Origin: an uncultured Eubacteriales bacterium
Lineage (GTDB): Bacteria; Bacillota; Clostridia; Oscillospirales; Oscillospiraceae
Direction: 5' to 3'
DNA: 64,000 bases
Assembly: GCA_934597725.1 (NCBI GenBank)
Contig: CAKTSK010000002.1
Location: 74,514 to 138,513 of the forward strand
Numbering within the stretch: position 1 is the stretch's first letter; the number at the start of each line of letters is the position of its first letter. Of the stretch, positions 40,777-49,234 are shown piece after piece. The position numbers and the translations under genes are program-made. The notes below the pieces were generated by a model. The model did no database searches, was not told where the DNA came from, and was given only the letters and a program-made list of their open reading frames with translations.

Positions 40777-42003
40777 ATGTCCACACGTCCCTATCCCATC
40801 CTCACCGTCAACGAGAAAGCCGCCCGGGCCATCCGCGCCGGCCACCCCTGGGTCTACGGCGCGGAGACCACCGGCCCCGACCGCCCCTGCGAGAACGGGG
40901 ACATCGTCGATGTGGTCTCCCACAAGGGCCGCTGGCTGGGGGCGGGGGTCCTCAACGACCACTCCAAGATCCGCGTCCGCCTGCTCTCCCGGAACACCAA
41001 CGACCGCTTCGACGAGGGCTTCTGGCGGCGGCGGCTCCGGTACGCCATCAACTACCGCAAGACGGTGATGGGACCGGACTTCGGCTGCTGCCGCCTGCTC
41101 TTCGGGGAGGCCGACCAGTTCCCCGGCCTCACCGCCGACCTGTTCGGAGACATCCTGGTGACCGAGGTGCTCTCCCTGGGCATGGAGGTCCGCAAGGCGC
41201 TCCTCTACCGGCTGCTCCGGGAGCTGCTGGCCGAGGACGGGATCGTCCTGCGGGCCATCTACGAGCGCAACGACGCCCCCCTGCGGGACAAGGAGGGCCT
41301 GCCCCGGGAGACGGGCTTCTATCCCCTGCCCGGGCTGGCCACCGACCTGGACGGCCAGCTCATCCTCACCGAGAACGGCATCGACTACGAGGTGGACTAC
41401 ATCCACGGCCAGAAAACCGGCTTCTTCCTGGACCAGAAATACAACCGCCGGGCCGCCGCCGCCCTGGCCCCCGGCCGGCGGGTGCTGGACTGCTGCACCC
41501 ACACCGGGGCCTTCGCCCTCAACTGCGCCAAGGCCGGGGCCGCCCATGTCACCGCCGTGGACATCTCCCAGGAGGCCGTGGCCCTCACCCGCCGCAACGC
41601 CGCCCGCAACGGCCTGGAGGACAAGGTGGACGTGGTCCAGGCCAACGTCTTTGACCTGCTCACCGACCTGGCCAAGGAGAAGCAGCACCCCTATGACTTC
41701 ATCATCCTGGACCCCCCGGCCTTCACCAAGAGCGGGGCCACGGTGAAGAACGCGTTCCGGGGGTACAAGGAGATCAACCTCAAGGCCATGAAGCTCCTGC
41801 CCCGGGGCGGCTATCTGGCCACCTGCTCCTGCTCCCACTTTATGACCCCCGCCCTGTTCCGGCAGATGCTGTGGGAGGCCGCCGGGGACGCCGCCGTCTC
41901 CCTGCGGCAGATCGAGGAGCGGCGGCAGGCCCCCGACCACCCCATCCTGTGGGGGGTGCCGGAGACGGAATACCTGAAATTCTACCTGTTCCAGATCGTC
42001 TGA
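40777..42003 (+). CDS. Class I rRNA (cytosine-5)-methyltransferase, RlmI-like
   Basis: The 408-residue protein has an N-terminal PUA domain (AIRAGHPWVYGAE, DIVDVVSHKGRWLGAG), a linker, and an SAM-dependent fold: TGFFLDQKYNR, VLDCCTHTGAFAL (motif I), VDISQEAV, FIILDPPAFTKS (motif IV) and CSCSHFM (motif VI, catalytic-type Cys). RlmI methylates 23S rRNA at C1962; the exact site here is inferred from the architecture. AGAAGGAGG precedes ATG 40777. It is monocistronic with its own promoter. Confidence 0.92.
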   Translation: MSTRPYPILTVNEKAARAIRAGHPWVYGAETTGPDRPCENGDIVDVVSHKGRWLGAGVLNDHSKIRVRLLSRNTNDRFDEGFWRRRLRYAINYRKTVMGPDFGCCRLLFGEADQFPGLTADLFGDILVTEVLSLGMEVRKALLYRLLRELLAEDGIVLRAIYERNDAPLRDKEGLPRETGFYPLPGLATDLDGQLILTENGIDYEVDYIHGQKTGFFLDQKYNRRAAAALAPGRRVLDCCTHTGAFALNCAKAGAAHVTAVDISQEAVALTRRNAARNGLEDKVDVVQANVFDLLTDLAKEKQHPYDFIILDPPAFTKSGATVKNAFRGYKEINLKAMKLLPRGGYLATCSCSHFMTPALFRQMLWEAAGDAAVSLRQIEERRQAPDHPILWGVPETEYLKFYLFQIV

Positions 42004-42021
42004 GCCAGCCGCTCCCCTGAG

Positions 42022-42050
42022 TTGACCTTTTGCCGGACAGAACGTATAAT
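42022..42050 (+). promoter_or_regulatory. Promoter of the aldolase/FAH operon
   Basis: TTGACC (42022-42027), a 17-nt spacer and TATAAT (42045-42050). Confidence 0.9.
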
Positions 42051-42125
42051 GAAAGACAATACTGATCCGCCCGGCGGGGCGGTCCGCCGGACGCGCATCG
42101 TCCGGCCCATGCGGGAGGGAACACA

Positions 42126-43169
42126 ATGACGCATTTTACCTGTGACTACACCGAGGGCGCCCATGCATCCATTCTGCGGCGGCTCCAGGAGACCAACTTT
42201 GAGCAGACCGCCGGCTACAGCGAGGACCCCCACTGCGACCGGGCCAGAGAGCTGATCCGAACCCTGTGCCAGGCCCCCCAGGCCGACGTCCACTTCCTGG
42301 TGGGCGGCACCCAGACCAACACCACGGTCATCGCCGCCGCCCTGCGGCCCCATCAGGGGGTCATCGCCGCCGTCAGCGGCCACATCAACGTCCACGAGAG
42401 CGGGGCCATCGAGGCCACCGGCCACAAGGTGCTGGCCGTGCCCAGCGAGGACGGAACGCTCTCCGCCCAGGACGTGCGCCGGGTCTACCAGGCCCACTGG
42501 GAGGACGAGACCCGGGAACACATGGTCCAGCCGGGGATGGTCTACCTCTCCCAGCCCACGGAGAACGGGACCCTCTACTCCCTGGCAGCGCTGACCGACC
42601 TGTGGCAGACCTGCCAGGAGCTGGGCCTGCTGCTGTACATCGACGGGGCGCGGCTGGGCTACGGCCTCATGAGCCCCGCCTGCGACATGACCCTGCCGGA
42701 CCTGGCCCGGCGGTGCCACGCCTTTTCCATCGGCGGCACCAAGCAGGGGATGCTGTTCGGCGAGGCCCTGGTCCTGTCCCACCCGGACCTGAAACGGGAT
42801 TTCCGCTACCACATCAAGCAGCGGGGCGGCCTGCTGGCCAAAGGGCGGCTGCTGGGGGTGCAGTTCTGCGCCATGCTGGAGGACGGCCTGTATTTCGACT
42901 TGGCCCGTCAGGCGGACGAACACGCCCTGACCCTCCGCCGGGCCTTTGAGGCGCGGGGCTATCCCATGCTCTTCGACTCCTACACCAACCAGCAGTACCC
43001 CATCCTCCCCGACCCCCTGCTGCACGCGCTGGAAGAGGAGTTCCTCTTTGCCTTCTGGTCCAAGCCCGACCCGGACCACACCGCCGTCCGGGTGTGCACC
43101 AGCTGGGCCACCCGGGAGGAGTCCGTGCAAGATCTGATCCGCGCCCTGGACCGCTGGACCGGGGCCTGA
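42126..43169 (+). CDS. PLP-dependent beta-eliminating lyase, threonine-aldolase-like
   Basis: The 347-residue fold-type I PLP enzyme has FLVGGTQTNTTVIAAAL (phosphate site), HINVHESGAIEATGHKV, LYIDGARLGYGL (Asp contacting the PLP nitrogen) and SIGGTKQGMLFGEA with the Schiff-base Lys206. It fits low-specificity threonine aldolases, which split threonine to glycine and acetaldehyde; related family members act on other beta-hydroxy amino acids. Start ATG 42126 has GGGAGGGAA upstream. It is co-transcribed with the FAH-family gene 23 nt later. Confidence 0.9.
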   Translation: MTHFTCDYTEGAHASILRRLQETNFEQTAGYSEDPHCDRARELIRTLCQAPQADVHFLVGGTQTNTTVIAAALRPHQGVIAAVSGHINVHESGAIEATGHKVLAVPSEDGTLSAQDVRRVYQAHWEDETREHMVQPGMVYLSQPTENGTLYSLAALTDLWQTCQELGLLLYIDGARLGYGLMSPACDMTLPDLARRCHAFSIGGTKQGMLFGEALVLSHPDLKRDFRYHIKQRGGLLAKGRLLGVQFCAMLEDGLYFDLARQADEHALTLRRAFEARGYPMLFDSYTNQQYPILPDPLLHALEEEFLFAFWSKPDPDHTAVRVCTSWATREESVQDLIRALDRWTGA

Positions 43170-43192
43170 CACCGACGAGAAGGAGCTGTCCC

Positions 43193-44053
43193 ATGAGACT
43201 GTACACCGTATCCTGGCAGGGCCGGACGCTGATCTGCCTGCAAACCGGCGCAGACCGGCTGGCCCCCCTGCCCTATGAGACCATGAACCACCTGCTGGCC
43301 GACGACCCCGCCCACCGGCAGAAGGTGCTGGACCAGGCCGCCAAGGGGCCGGGGGGCATCGCCCTGTCCACCGTCCGGGTCCTGGCCCCCCTGCCCCAGC
43401 CCCGGCAGGATGTGATCTGCCTGGGCATGAACTACCAGAAGCACAAAACCGAGGCCGAGCAGTTTGACGCCCAGGCCTTCACCCGCGCCCCGGAACGGGC
43501 CGTGTATTTCTCCAAGCGGGCCACCGCCTGCCCCGGCCCCGGCGATCCCATCCCCGGCCACTTCGACCTGGTGGACAGCCTGGACTATGAGGTGGAGCTG
43601 GCGGTGATCCTGGGCAGGGACGCCAAAAACATCCGGGCCGAGGAGGCCCGGGACTATGTGTTCGGCTACACCGTCCTCAACGATGTCTCCGCCCGGAACT
43701 TGCAGACCGGCCACAAGCAGTGGTATTTCGGCAAAGGGCTGGACGGCTTCACCCCCATGGGGCCCTGCATCGTCACCGCCGACGAGGTGGCCTGGCCCCC
43801 CGCCCTGCCCATCCGGTGCTGGGTGAACGGGGAGAAACGCCAGGAAGCCGTCACCGACGAGCTGATCTTCTCCATCCCCCACATCCTGCAAGAGCTGTCC
43901 CAGGGGATGACCCTGCAAGCGGGGACCGTCATCGCCACCGGCACCCCCGCCGGGGTAGGCATGGGGTTCGACCCGCCGCAGTTCCTGCGGACCGGAGACG
44001 TGGTCCGGTGCGAGATCGAAGGCATTGGGGTGCTGGAGAACACCGTGGAGTGA
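43193..44053 (+). CDS. Fumarylacetoacetate hydrolase family protein
   Basis: The 286-residue protein has the FAH fold: VICLGMNYQKHK, DYEVELAVILG (metal-binding Glu pair), YTVLNDVSARNLQ, KGLDGFTPMGPCIV and the TGTPAGVGMG loop. Such enzymes hydrolyse or decarboxylate beta-diketo or 2-oxo acids in aromatic and related degradation. The substrate is not clear. AAGGAGC lies 5-7 nt before ATG 43193. Second gene of the aldolase operon. Confidence 0.92.
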   Translation: MRLYTVSWQGRTLICLQTGADRLAPLPYETMNHLLADDPAHRQKVLDQAAKGPGGIALSTVRVLAPLPQPRQDVICLGMNYQKHKTEAEQFDAQAFTRAPERAVYFSKRATACPGPGDPIPGHFDLVDSLDYEVELAVILGRDAKNIRAEEARDYVFGYTVLNDVSARNLQTGHKQWYFGKGLDGFTPMGPCIVTADEVAWPPALPIRCWVNGEKRQEAVTDELIFSIPHILQELSQGMTLQAGTVIATGTPAGVGMGFDPPQFLRTGDVVRCEIEGIGVLENTVE

Positions 44054-44073
44054 TCCCCTCCCCCGAACCATAG

Positions 44074-44122
44074 CAACACCCCCTGTATCGGGTTCTGTTC
44101 CGATACAGGGGGTGTTTGTCTT
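44074..44122 (+). terminator. Terminator of the aldolase/FAH operon
   Basis: CAACACCCCCTGTATCG (44074-44090) pairs with CGATACAGGGGGTGTTT, followed by GTCTTG. Confidence 0.85.
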
Positions 44123-44141
44123 GCCTGCGCGACACACAGAA

Positions 44142-44177
44142 AAAAACGGGGCCCGCCAAATCGACGGGCCCCGTTTG
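44142..44177 (-). terminator. Terminator of gdhA
   Basis: On the minus strand AAACGGGGCCCGTCG pairs with CGGGCCCCGTTT, followed by a T run (the A-rich plus strand at 44141-44148). Confidence 0.93.
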
Positions 44178-44205
44178 GGATTGTTCAGACAGAAGGGAAC
44201 TTCAA

Positions 44206-45555
44206 TTAGAAGATGCCCTGCTCCATCATAGCCTCAGCAACCTTCTTGAAGCCGGCCAGGTTAGCGCCAGCAACCAGGTTGTAGCCCAGGCCATACTGCT
44301 CAGCAGCCTCAGCGGAGACCTTGTGGATGTTGATCATCATCTTCTGCAGCTGTGCATCGACCTCTTCAGCAGTCCAGGACAGACGCTCGGAGTTCTGGGA
44401 CATCTCCATTGCGGAAACGCCAACGCCGCCGGCGTTAACAGCCTTGGAGGGAGCAACGATCATGTGCTTCTGGCTCATCAGGAAAGCCAGAGCGTCGTTG
44501 GTGGTGGGCATGTTAGCGACCTCGATGTAGTACTTAGCGCCGCACTCAGCGATCTTCTTAGCCTGCTCCATGTGAACGTCGTTCTGCATAGCGGAGGGCA
44601 TGATGATGTCAGCCTTCACGCCCCAGGGCTTCTCGCCGGGGAAGAACTGAACGCCGAACTTGTCAGCATAGTCCTGCACCTTGTTGCGGCCGGAGGAACG
44701 CATCTCCAGCAGGTAGTTGACCTTCTCCTCGGTGCAGACACCGTCGGGATCGTAGACATAGCCATCGGGGCCGGACAGGGTGATGACCTTAGCGCCCAGC
44801 TGCATGGCCTTCTTGCAGATACCCCAAGTCACGTTACCGAAACCAGCGGCGGCAATGGTCTTGCCCTCGATGCTCTCGCCCTCGTGCTTCAGGACCTCAA
44901 CAGTGTAGTACACAGCGCCGTAGCCGGTGGCCTCGGGACGAGCCAGGGAGCCGCCGTAGGACATGCCCTTACCGGTCAGCACGCCGTTCTCCCAAACGCC
45001 CTTCAGGCGGCGATACTGGCCATACAGGTAGCCAATCTCGCGGCCGCCCACGCCCATGTCGCCGGCGGGAACGTCGATGTCGGGCCCGATGTAACGATAC
45101 AGAGCGGTCATGAAGCTCTGGCAGAAGCGCATGATCTCAGCGTCGGACTTGCCGGAGGGATCGAAGTCAGCGCCGCCCTTGCCGCCGCCGATGGGCAGGC
45201 CGGTCAGGGAGTTCTTGAAGATCTGCTCGAAGCCCAGGAACTTGATGATGCCGGAGTACACGTTGGGCTGGAAGCGCAGGCCGCCCTTGTAGGGGCCGAT
45301 GGCGCCGTTGAACTGGCAGCGATAGCCGATATTGGTATGAGCCTTGCCAGCGTCGTCAGTCCAGACAACACGGAAGGTGAACATACGCTCGGGCTCGACC
45401 ATACGGCCCAGCAGGTCGACCTGCTCATACTCGGGGTGAGCAGAAATGATGGGATCCAGAGAGCTCAGGACTTCTTCAACGGTCTGCACGAACTCGGGCT
45501 CGTTGCCGTGCTTCTTCTTGACGGATTCAATAACGCTTTCGATGTAAGCATTCAT
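44206..45555 (-). CDS. gdhA: Glutamate dehydrogenase (NADP-type)
   Basis: The 449-residue hexameric-type enzyme assimilates ammonium into 2-oxoglutarate. It has the substrate motif GPYKGGLRF, catalytic Lys in LPIGGGKGGADFDP, DVPAGDMGVGGREIGYL, ARPEATGYG and the Rossmann GFGNVTWG. ATG 45555 has AAGGAGC upstream. Codon use is unlike its neighbours: GCT and GTT are common where nearby genes use GCC and GTC/GTG almost only, as expected for a very highly expressed gene. It is monocistronic, with its own promoter and a long leader. Confidence 0.97.
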   Translation of the reverse strand: MNAYIESVIESVKKKHGNEPEFVQTVEEVLSSLDPIISAHPEYEQVDLLGRMVEPERMFTFRVVWTDDAGKAHTNIGYRCQFNGAIGPYKGGLRFQPNVYSGIIKFLGFEQIFKNSLTGLPIGGGKGGADFDPSGKSDAEIMRFCQSFMTALYRYIGPDIDVPAGDMGVGGREIGYLYGQYRRLKGVWENGVLTGKGMSYGGSLARPEATGYGAVYYTVEVLKHEGESIEGKTIAAAGFGNVTWGICKKAMQLGAKVITLSGPDGYVYDPDGVCTEEKVNYLLEMRSSGRNKVQDYADKFGVQFFPGEKPWGVKADIIMPSAMQNDVHMEQAKKIAECGAKYYIEVANMPTTNDALAFLMSQKHMIVAPSKAVNAGGVGVSAMEMSQNSERLSWTAEEVDAQLQKMMINIHKVSAEAAEQYGLGYNLVAGANLAGFKKVAEAMMEQGIF

Positions 45556-45670
45556 GATGGTTTGGCTCCTTCGTTGATAATTTATTTTTACCTGGCGACT
45601 CCAGGCGAAAATACAAGGATACTTGCAAACAGGGGGTGTTTCGCGGTCATCCGTCCCATTTACATGAGCA

Positions 45671-45699
45671 AGTATAGCACGTTGTCCCTCTAAATGCAA
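45671..45699 (-). promoter_or_regulatory. Promoter of gdhA
   Basis: On the minus strand TTGCAT (45694-45699), a 17-nt spacer and TATACT (45671-45676). The leader of about 110 nt contains a small CCTGG/CCAGG hairpin. Confidence 0.85.
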
Positions 45700-45789
45700 C
45701 AATTATTTTGAAAATAGCCGGATAAAATTTGCGGCATCACACAAATTTCTCCAACCCCGTCCAGAATGAAAGAGGAACAGGAAAAAATT

Positions 45790-45826
45790 GCAAAAAGACG
45801 CCGAAATTGCATCGGCGTCTTTTTGC
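45790..45826 (-). terminator. Terminator of the ECF S-component gene
   Basis: GCAAAAAGACGCCGA (45790-45804) pairs with TCGGCGTCTTTTTGC (45812-45826); A and T runs are present on both strands. Confidence 0.9.
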
Positions 45827-45856
45827 TGCTCCTACAGAATGGGAGAAAGACTGCAT

Positions 45857-46399
45857 TTATTTCCGCAAGATGGTGTGGCTGGCGGCCAGACGCAGGGGTT
45901 CGATGATGACCAGCGTGATGACAGCGGCTGCACCGACCTGGATCAGATTGCCCGGGATGGAGGTCAGCGGGACCACCCAGTTGCCGAACAGGATGACTTC
46001 GGCCAGGTAATAGCCCCCCACTTTCACCGCGCAGGCCAGCACCAGGGCCAGCAGATAGAAGGGGAAGCTTTTCTTCTTCTCCGTCACCGCGCCCACCACC
46101 AGGCCCATGCAGCCGACGATGAGGAGGGTGAAGGGGGCCCAGGCCGTCCAGCCGGAGGTCAGGTCAAACAGGGCCATGCCCAGGCCGCCGGCGATCATGC
46201 CGGTGCGCTTGCCGAAGAGGATGGCTGCCACGAACAGGGGGACATTGCCCAGATGGATCAAACCGCCGTTGGGCGCAAAGGGCAGACGGATGTTCACCAC
46301 AGCGGTGAAGACATAGACCAGCACCAGGCTGATGGCGGTGATGGCCAGGGTTTTGACGTTCGCCGACGCGGGGCGTTGGGCGGCGGTTTTGGTGGTCAT
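45857..46399 (-). CDS. ECF transporter substrate-binding (S) component
   Basis: The 180-residue protein with six membrane helices has the S-component pattern NIRLPFAPNGGLIHLGNVPLF, then LFGKRTGMIAGGLGMALFDL and GNLIQVGAAAVI. Such proteins capture a vitamin and share an energising module encoded elsewhere. The substrate may be a pyrimidine, pyridoxine or another vitamin, and cannot be fixed from sequence. The presence of pdxY in the region is only suggestive. It is divergent from the decarboxylase gene, with repeated sites in between. GGAGGCC precedes ATG 46399. Confidence 0.9.
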   Translation of the reverse strand: MTTKTAAQRPASANVKTLAITAISLVLVYVFTAVVNIRLPFAPNGGLIHLGNVPLFVAAILFGKRTGMIAGGLGMALFDLTSGWTAWAPFTLLIVGCMGLVVGAVTEKKKSFPFYLLALVLACAVKVGGYYLAEVILFGNWVVPLTSIPGNLIQVGAAAVITLVIIEPLRLAASHTILRK

Positions 46400-46489
46400 G
46401 GGAAGGGCCTCCTTTGTTCTTGTTTTGGAATTGCTCTCAGCCTACCACAAACCTGGCCCTATAGAAATCGCCAAACAAGAAGTTTTTCA

Positions 46490-46558
46490 CAGGCCAGATG
46501 TTTCCCTCTCCCCGGGACCTGCACAGGTCAGATGGGCCGCCGGTTGTCATCTGGCCTG
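46490..46558. promoter_or_regulatory. Cluster of three CAGGYCAGATG sites between divergent genes
   Basis: CAGGCCAGATG at 46490-46500, CAGGTCAGATG at 46524-46534, and the inverted copy CATCTGGCCTG at 46548-46558. A palindrome GACCTG-CA-CAGGTC (46516-46529) overlaps the middle copy. The inverted copy covers the -35 and spacer of the decarboxylase promoter, so this looks like an operator array. It could alternatively form an 11-bp stem in RNA. Confidence 0.6.
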
Positions 46559-46572
46559 CTTTCTGGTATCAT
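46544..46572 (+). promoter_or_regulatory. Promoter of the decarboxylase operon
   Basis: TTGTCA (46544-46549), a 17-nt spacer and TATCAT (46567-46572). It overlaps the inverted site at 46548-46558. Confidence 0.7.
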
Positions 46573-46651
46573 AACCCTGCCCACGTTTTCTTTTCTCTTG
46601 CAGGTTCACTATATAGATAAGATATGACGCTATGACAAAGGAGGCACCTTC

Positions 46652-48115
46652 ATGTCAACCACCCCCTCCCCCTCTCTGGCAGAGCGGCTGCAGGCCCACC
46701 ACGAGGCGGGGTATCTCTCCCTGCACATGCCGGGCCACAAGGAAAACACCGCCCTGGCCCCCTATCTGGCCTGTCTCCGGGCCGATCTGGACATCACCGA
46801 GCTGCCGGACTTTGACGACCTCCACGACCCCAGCGGGGTCCTGGCCCGGGCCATGGACCGCGCCGCCGCCCTCTGGGGCAGCCGGCGGAGCTACCTTCAG
46901 GTCAACGGCAGCACCGGCGGCCTGCTGGCCGCCATCCGGGCCGCCTCCCGCCGGGGCGACAAGGTTCTGGTGGCCCGCCACTGCCACAAGGCGGTCTATC
47001 ACGCCATCGAGCTGTGCGGCCTGGAACCGGTCTTTCTGGTGCCGCCGGTGGAACCCACCTTCGGCATCGCCGCCTCCCTCCCCCCGGAGCAGGTGGCCGC
47101 AGCCCTGGAGGCGCACCCCGACGCCGCGCTGGTGATCTACCCCAGCCCCACCTATGACGGCGTGGTCAGCGACACAGCGGGCATCTGCGCCGCCGCCCAC
47201 GCCAAGGGGGTCCCGGTCCTGGTGGACGAGGCCCACGGCGCTCACCTGGGCTTCCACCCCGCCTTCCCGCCGGGGGCCATGGCCCAGGGGGCGGACCTGG
47301 CGGTGGCCAGCCTGCACAAGATGCTCCCCAGCCTCACCCAGACCGCCGTGCTCCACGCCAGCGGCCGGCGGGTCCCCCTGCCCCAGGTGGCCCGGCAGAC
47401 GGGCATTTTCCAGTCCAGCAGCCCCTCCTATCTCCTGCTGGCCTCCATGGAAGGGTGCATTGGCCTGCTGGAAGAACAGGGCGAGACGCTTTTTGCCGCC
47501 TGGGCACGGCGGCTGGATGCCTTTGACCAGGCCATTCAGGGCTTACAGCACCTGCAAGTGCTGGGCCACGGGGCCTTGGCGGGCGTGCCGGTCCCCGGTC
47601 TGTTCGCCCTGGACCCGGCCAAGCTCCTCCTCTCCACCCGCCGCAGCGCCCTGACCGGGGTAGAACTGATGCAGCACCTGCGGGAGGACTACAAGATCGA
47701 GGTGGAGATGGCCCTGGAACACTACGCCGTGGCCATGACCGGCCTGGGGACCGACGACGACATGCCTCAGCGGCTGGCCCAGGCCCTGCTGGAGCTGGAC
47801 CAGAAGTTCGGCCCCGCCCAGGAGGAGACCCCCCTGCCCGATCTGGTGGGCCAGCTGCCCCCCCGCCGCTGCTCCATGGAGGAGGCGGCCATGGCTCCCG
47901 GCGGCCTGACCTTCCTGTATGACGGCCTGGGGAAGGTCAGCGGGGAGTCCCTCTGGGCCTATCCCCCCGGCATCCCCCTCATCACCCCCGGCGAGGAGAT
48001 CACCGCCGACCTGCTGGAAACGGTGGAGGGCCTCTACCGGGCCGGGGTCCGGCTGGTGGGCACCCGGGGCAAGCCCCCCTTCACCATCTTCGCGCTGGGA
48101 GATCAGAACGGATGA
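46652..48115 (+). CDS. Orn/Lys/Arg decarboxylase family PLP enzyme
   Basis: The 487-residue protein has YLSLHMPGHKENTAL at the N-terminus, QVNGSTGGLLAAI (phosphate site), PTYDGVVSD, VDEAHGAHLGFHP and SLHKMLPSLTQ with the Schiff-base Lys223, then the C-terminal ornithine-decarboxylase-type domain ending PPGIPLITPGE. It lacks the N-terminal wing of the large E. coli enzymes, as in the short SpeA/YaaO group. It probably makes a polyamine precursor (agmatine or cadaverine); choice between Arg, Lys and Orn is unclear. AAAGGAGG precedes ATG 46652. Confidence 0.92.
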   Translation: MSTTPSPSLAERLQAHHEAGYLSLHMPGHKENTALAPYLACLRADLDITELPDFDDLHDPSGVLARAMDRAAALWGSRRSYLQVNGSTGGLLAAIRAASRRGDKVLVARHCHKAVYHAIELCGLEPVFLVPPVEPTFGIAASLPPEQVAAALEAHPDAALVIYPSPTYDGVVSDTAGICAAAHAKGVPVLVDEAHGAHLGFHPAFPPGAMAQGADLAVASLHKMLPSLTQTAVLHASGRRVPLPQVARQTGIFQSSSPSYLLLASMEGCIGLLEEQGETLFAAWARRLDAFDQAIQGLQHLQVLGHGALAGVPVPGLFALDPAKLLLSTRRSALTGVELMQHLREDYKIEVEMALEHYAVAMTGLGTDDDMPQRLAQALLELDQKFGPAQEETPLPDLVGQLPPRRCSMEEAAMAPGGLTFLYDGLGKVSGESLWAYPPGIPLITPGEEITADLLETVEGLYRAGVRLVGTRGKPPFTIFALGDQNG

Positions 48116-48573
48116 GCGGTCCCGTGTCTCCCGGGCCGCTGGCCGTGAAAAAGCGGACCCTGCTGGCCATCGCCGGCTGCGTCTGGCTGGTGGCTGGCAT
48201 CAACGTGGCCCGGCTGGGGGCGCTGGCCTATCGTGCCCTGCCCCGGGTGACCTGGCTGCACCCGCTGCTGTCTCTGGTGGTCTTTGGGCTGTTTGGCCGG
48301 ATGTTTTTCCGCATGTCCCAAAAGCATTTCCGGCGCATCCGCAGCTACCCGGAGCCTACCCGGCCCTTCTGGCACTTCTTTGACGGGAAAGCCTACCTCA
48401 TCATGGCCGTCATGATGGGCGGCGGCATCGGCCTGCGGTATTCCGGGCTGGTGCCGGAGGTTTTTATTGCCGTGTTCTATACCGGCCTGGGCTGTGCCCT
48501 GGCCCTGGCAGGCCTCTTCTTCTGGCGGGCCTTCTTCCGGTGGGACCGGGAGACCCCCGCCCCAGCCGTCTGA
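48112..48573 (+). CDS. Four-helix membrane protein of unknown function
   Basis: The 153-residue protein has about four hydrophobic segments (LLAIAGCVWLVAGINVA, LHPLLSLVVFGLFGRMFF, YLIMAVMMGGGIGLRYSG, FIAVFYTGLGCALALAGLFF) and a basic loop between helices 2 and 3 (MSQKHFRRIRSYPEPTRPFWHF). Its start overlaps the decarboxylase stop (ATGA), so it is coupled to that gene. No family was recognised with certainty. A transport or accessory role for the polyamine pathway is inference from position. Confidence 0.8.
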   Translation: MSGPVSPGPLAVKKRTLLAIAGCVWLVAGINVARLGALAYRALPRVTWLHPLLSLVVFGLFGRMFFRMSQKHFRRIRSYPEPTRPFWHFFDGKAYLIMAVMMGGGIGLRYSGLVPEVFIAVFYTGLGCALALAGLFFWRAFFRWDRETPAPAV

Positions 48574-48621
48574 GCCGCAGCATCATTTCTATGTTTTCTG
48601 TTTGATTGGAGGAATGTTCCC

Positions 48622-49155
48622 ATGCGTATCGTTGTCATCACCGGCAGCCCCCACCGCCACGGCACCTCGGCCCTGCTGGCCGACCGGTTCATCCAGGGCG
48701 CCCAGGAGGCCGGCCACGAAATCTTTCGCTTTGACGCCGCCTTTGAGACGGTGCATCCCTGTCTGGCCTGTGAAAAATGTCACACCACCGACCGGGGCTG
48801 TGTCCACAAGGACGCCATGCAGCAGCTGAACCCCCACCTGCTGGCGGCGGATGTGGTGGTCTTTGCCTCTCCCATCTATTACTACGACTGGACCGCCCAG
48901 CTGAAGCTGGTCATCGACCGGTTCTACGCCAACACCACCGCCCTCAAGGCCCCCAAGCAGGCCGCCCTGCTGCTGACCATGGAGGACGACACCATGGAGT
49001 CCGCCGCCGGGGCCATCCTCTCCTTCGAGGGGATGACCAACTATCTGGGCTGGCAGCGGGTCGGAGTGATCTCCGCCCTGTCCTGCGGCGATCTGGAGGC
49101 CATGCAGGCCACCGACTATCCCCAGCAGGCTTATGAGCTGGGCAAGTCTCTCTGA
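48622..49155 (+). CDS. NAD(P)H-dependent FMN reductase / flavodoxin-fold oxidoreductase
   Basis: The 177-residue protein has the flavin phosphate loop ITGSPHRHGTSALLADRF, the CLACEKCHTTDRGCVHKD cysteine segment common in clostridial iron-sulfur flavoproteins, and ASPIYYYDWTAQLKLVIDRFY. It likely reduces flavins or quinones using NAD(P)H; the cysteines may be a redox pair or a metal site. GGAGGAATG-like purines lie upstream of ATG 48622. It ends the decarboxylase operon before a strong terminator. Confidence 0.92.
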   Translation: MRIVVITGSPHRHGTSALLADRFIQGAQEAGHEIFRFDAAFETVHPCLACEKCHTTDRGCVHKDAMQQLNPHLLAADVVVFASPIYYYDWTAQLKLVIDRFYANTTALKAPKQAALLLTMEDDTMESAAGAILSFEGMTNYLGWQRVGVISALSCGDLEAMQATDYPQQAYELGKSL

Positions 49156-49178
49156 GCCGCATCCCCACCAACACACAA

Positions 49179-49220
49179 GACCCGCCGGACCCCCTCACAG
49201 GGGTCCGGCGGGTCTGTTTT
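49179..49220. terminator. Bidirectional terminator
   Basis: AGACCCGCCGGACCCC (49179-49194) pairs exactly with GGGGTCCGGCGGGTCT (49200-49215), with T's after it; convergent genes on both sides. Confidence 0.93.
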
Positions 49221-49234
49221 TGGTTCCGCTCGGA

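Noticed and set aside
46490..46558. Riboswitch (TPP or THF type) for the ECF S-component gene
   Set aside because: The conserved cores of those riboswitches are absent, and the repeated 11-mers overlap a plus-strand promoter, which fits a DNA operator better.
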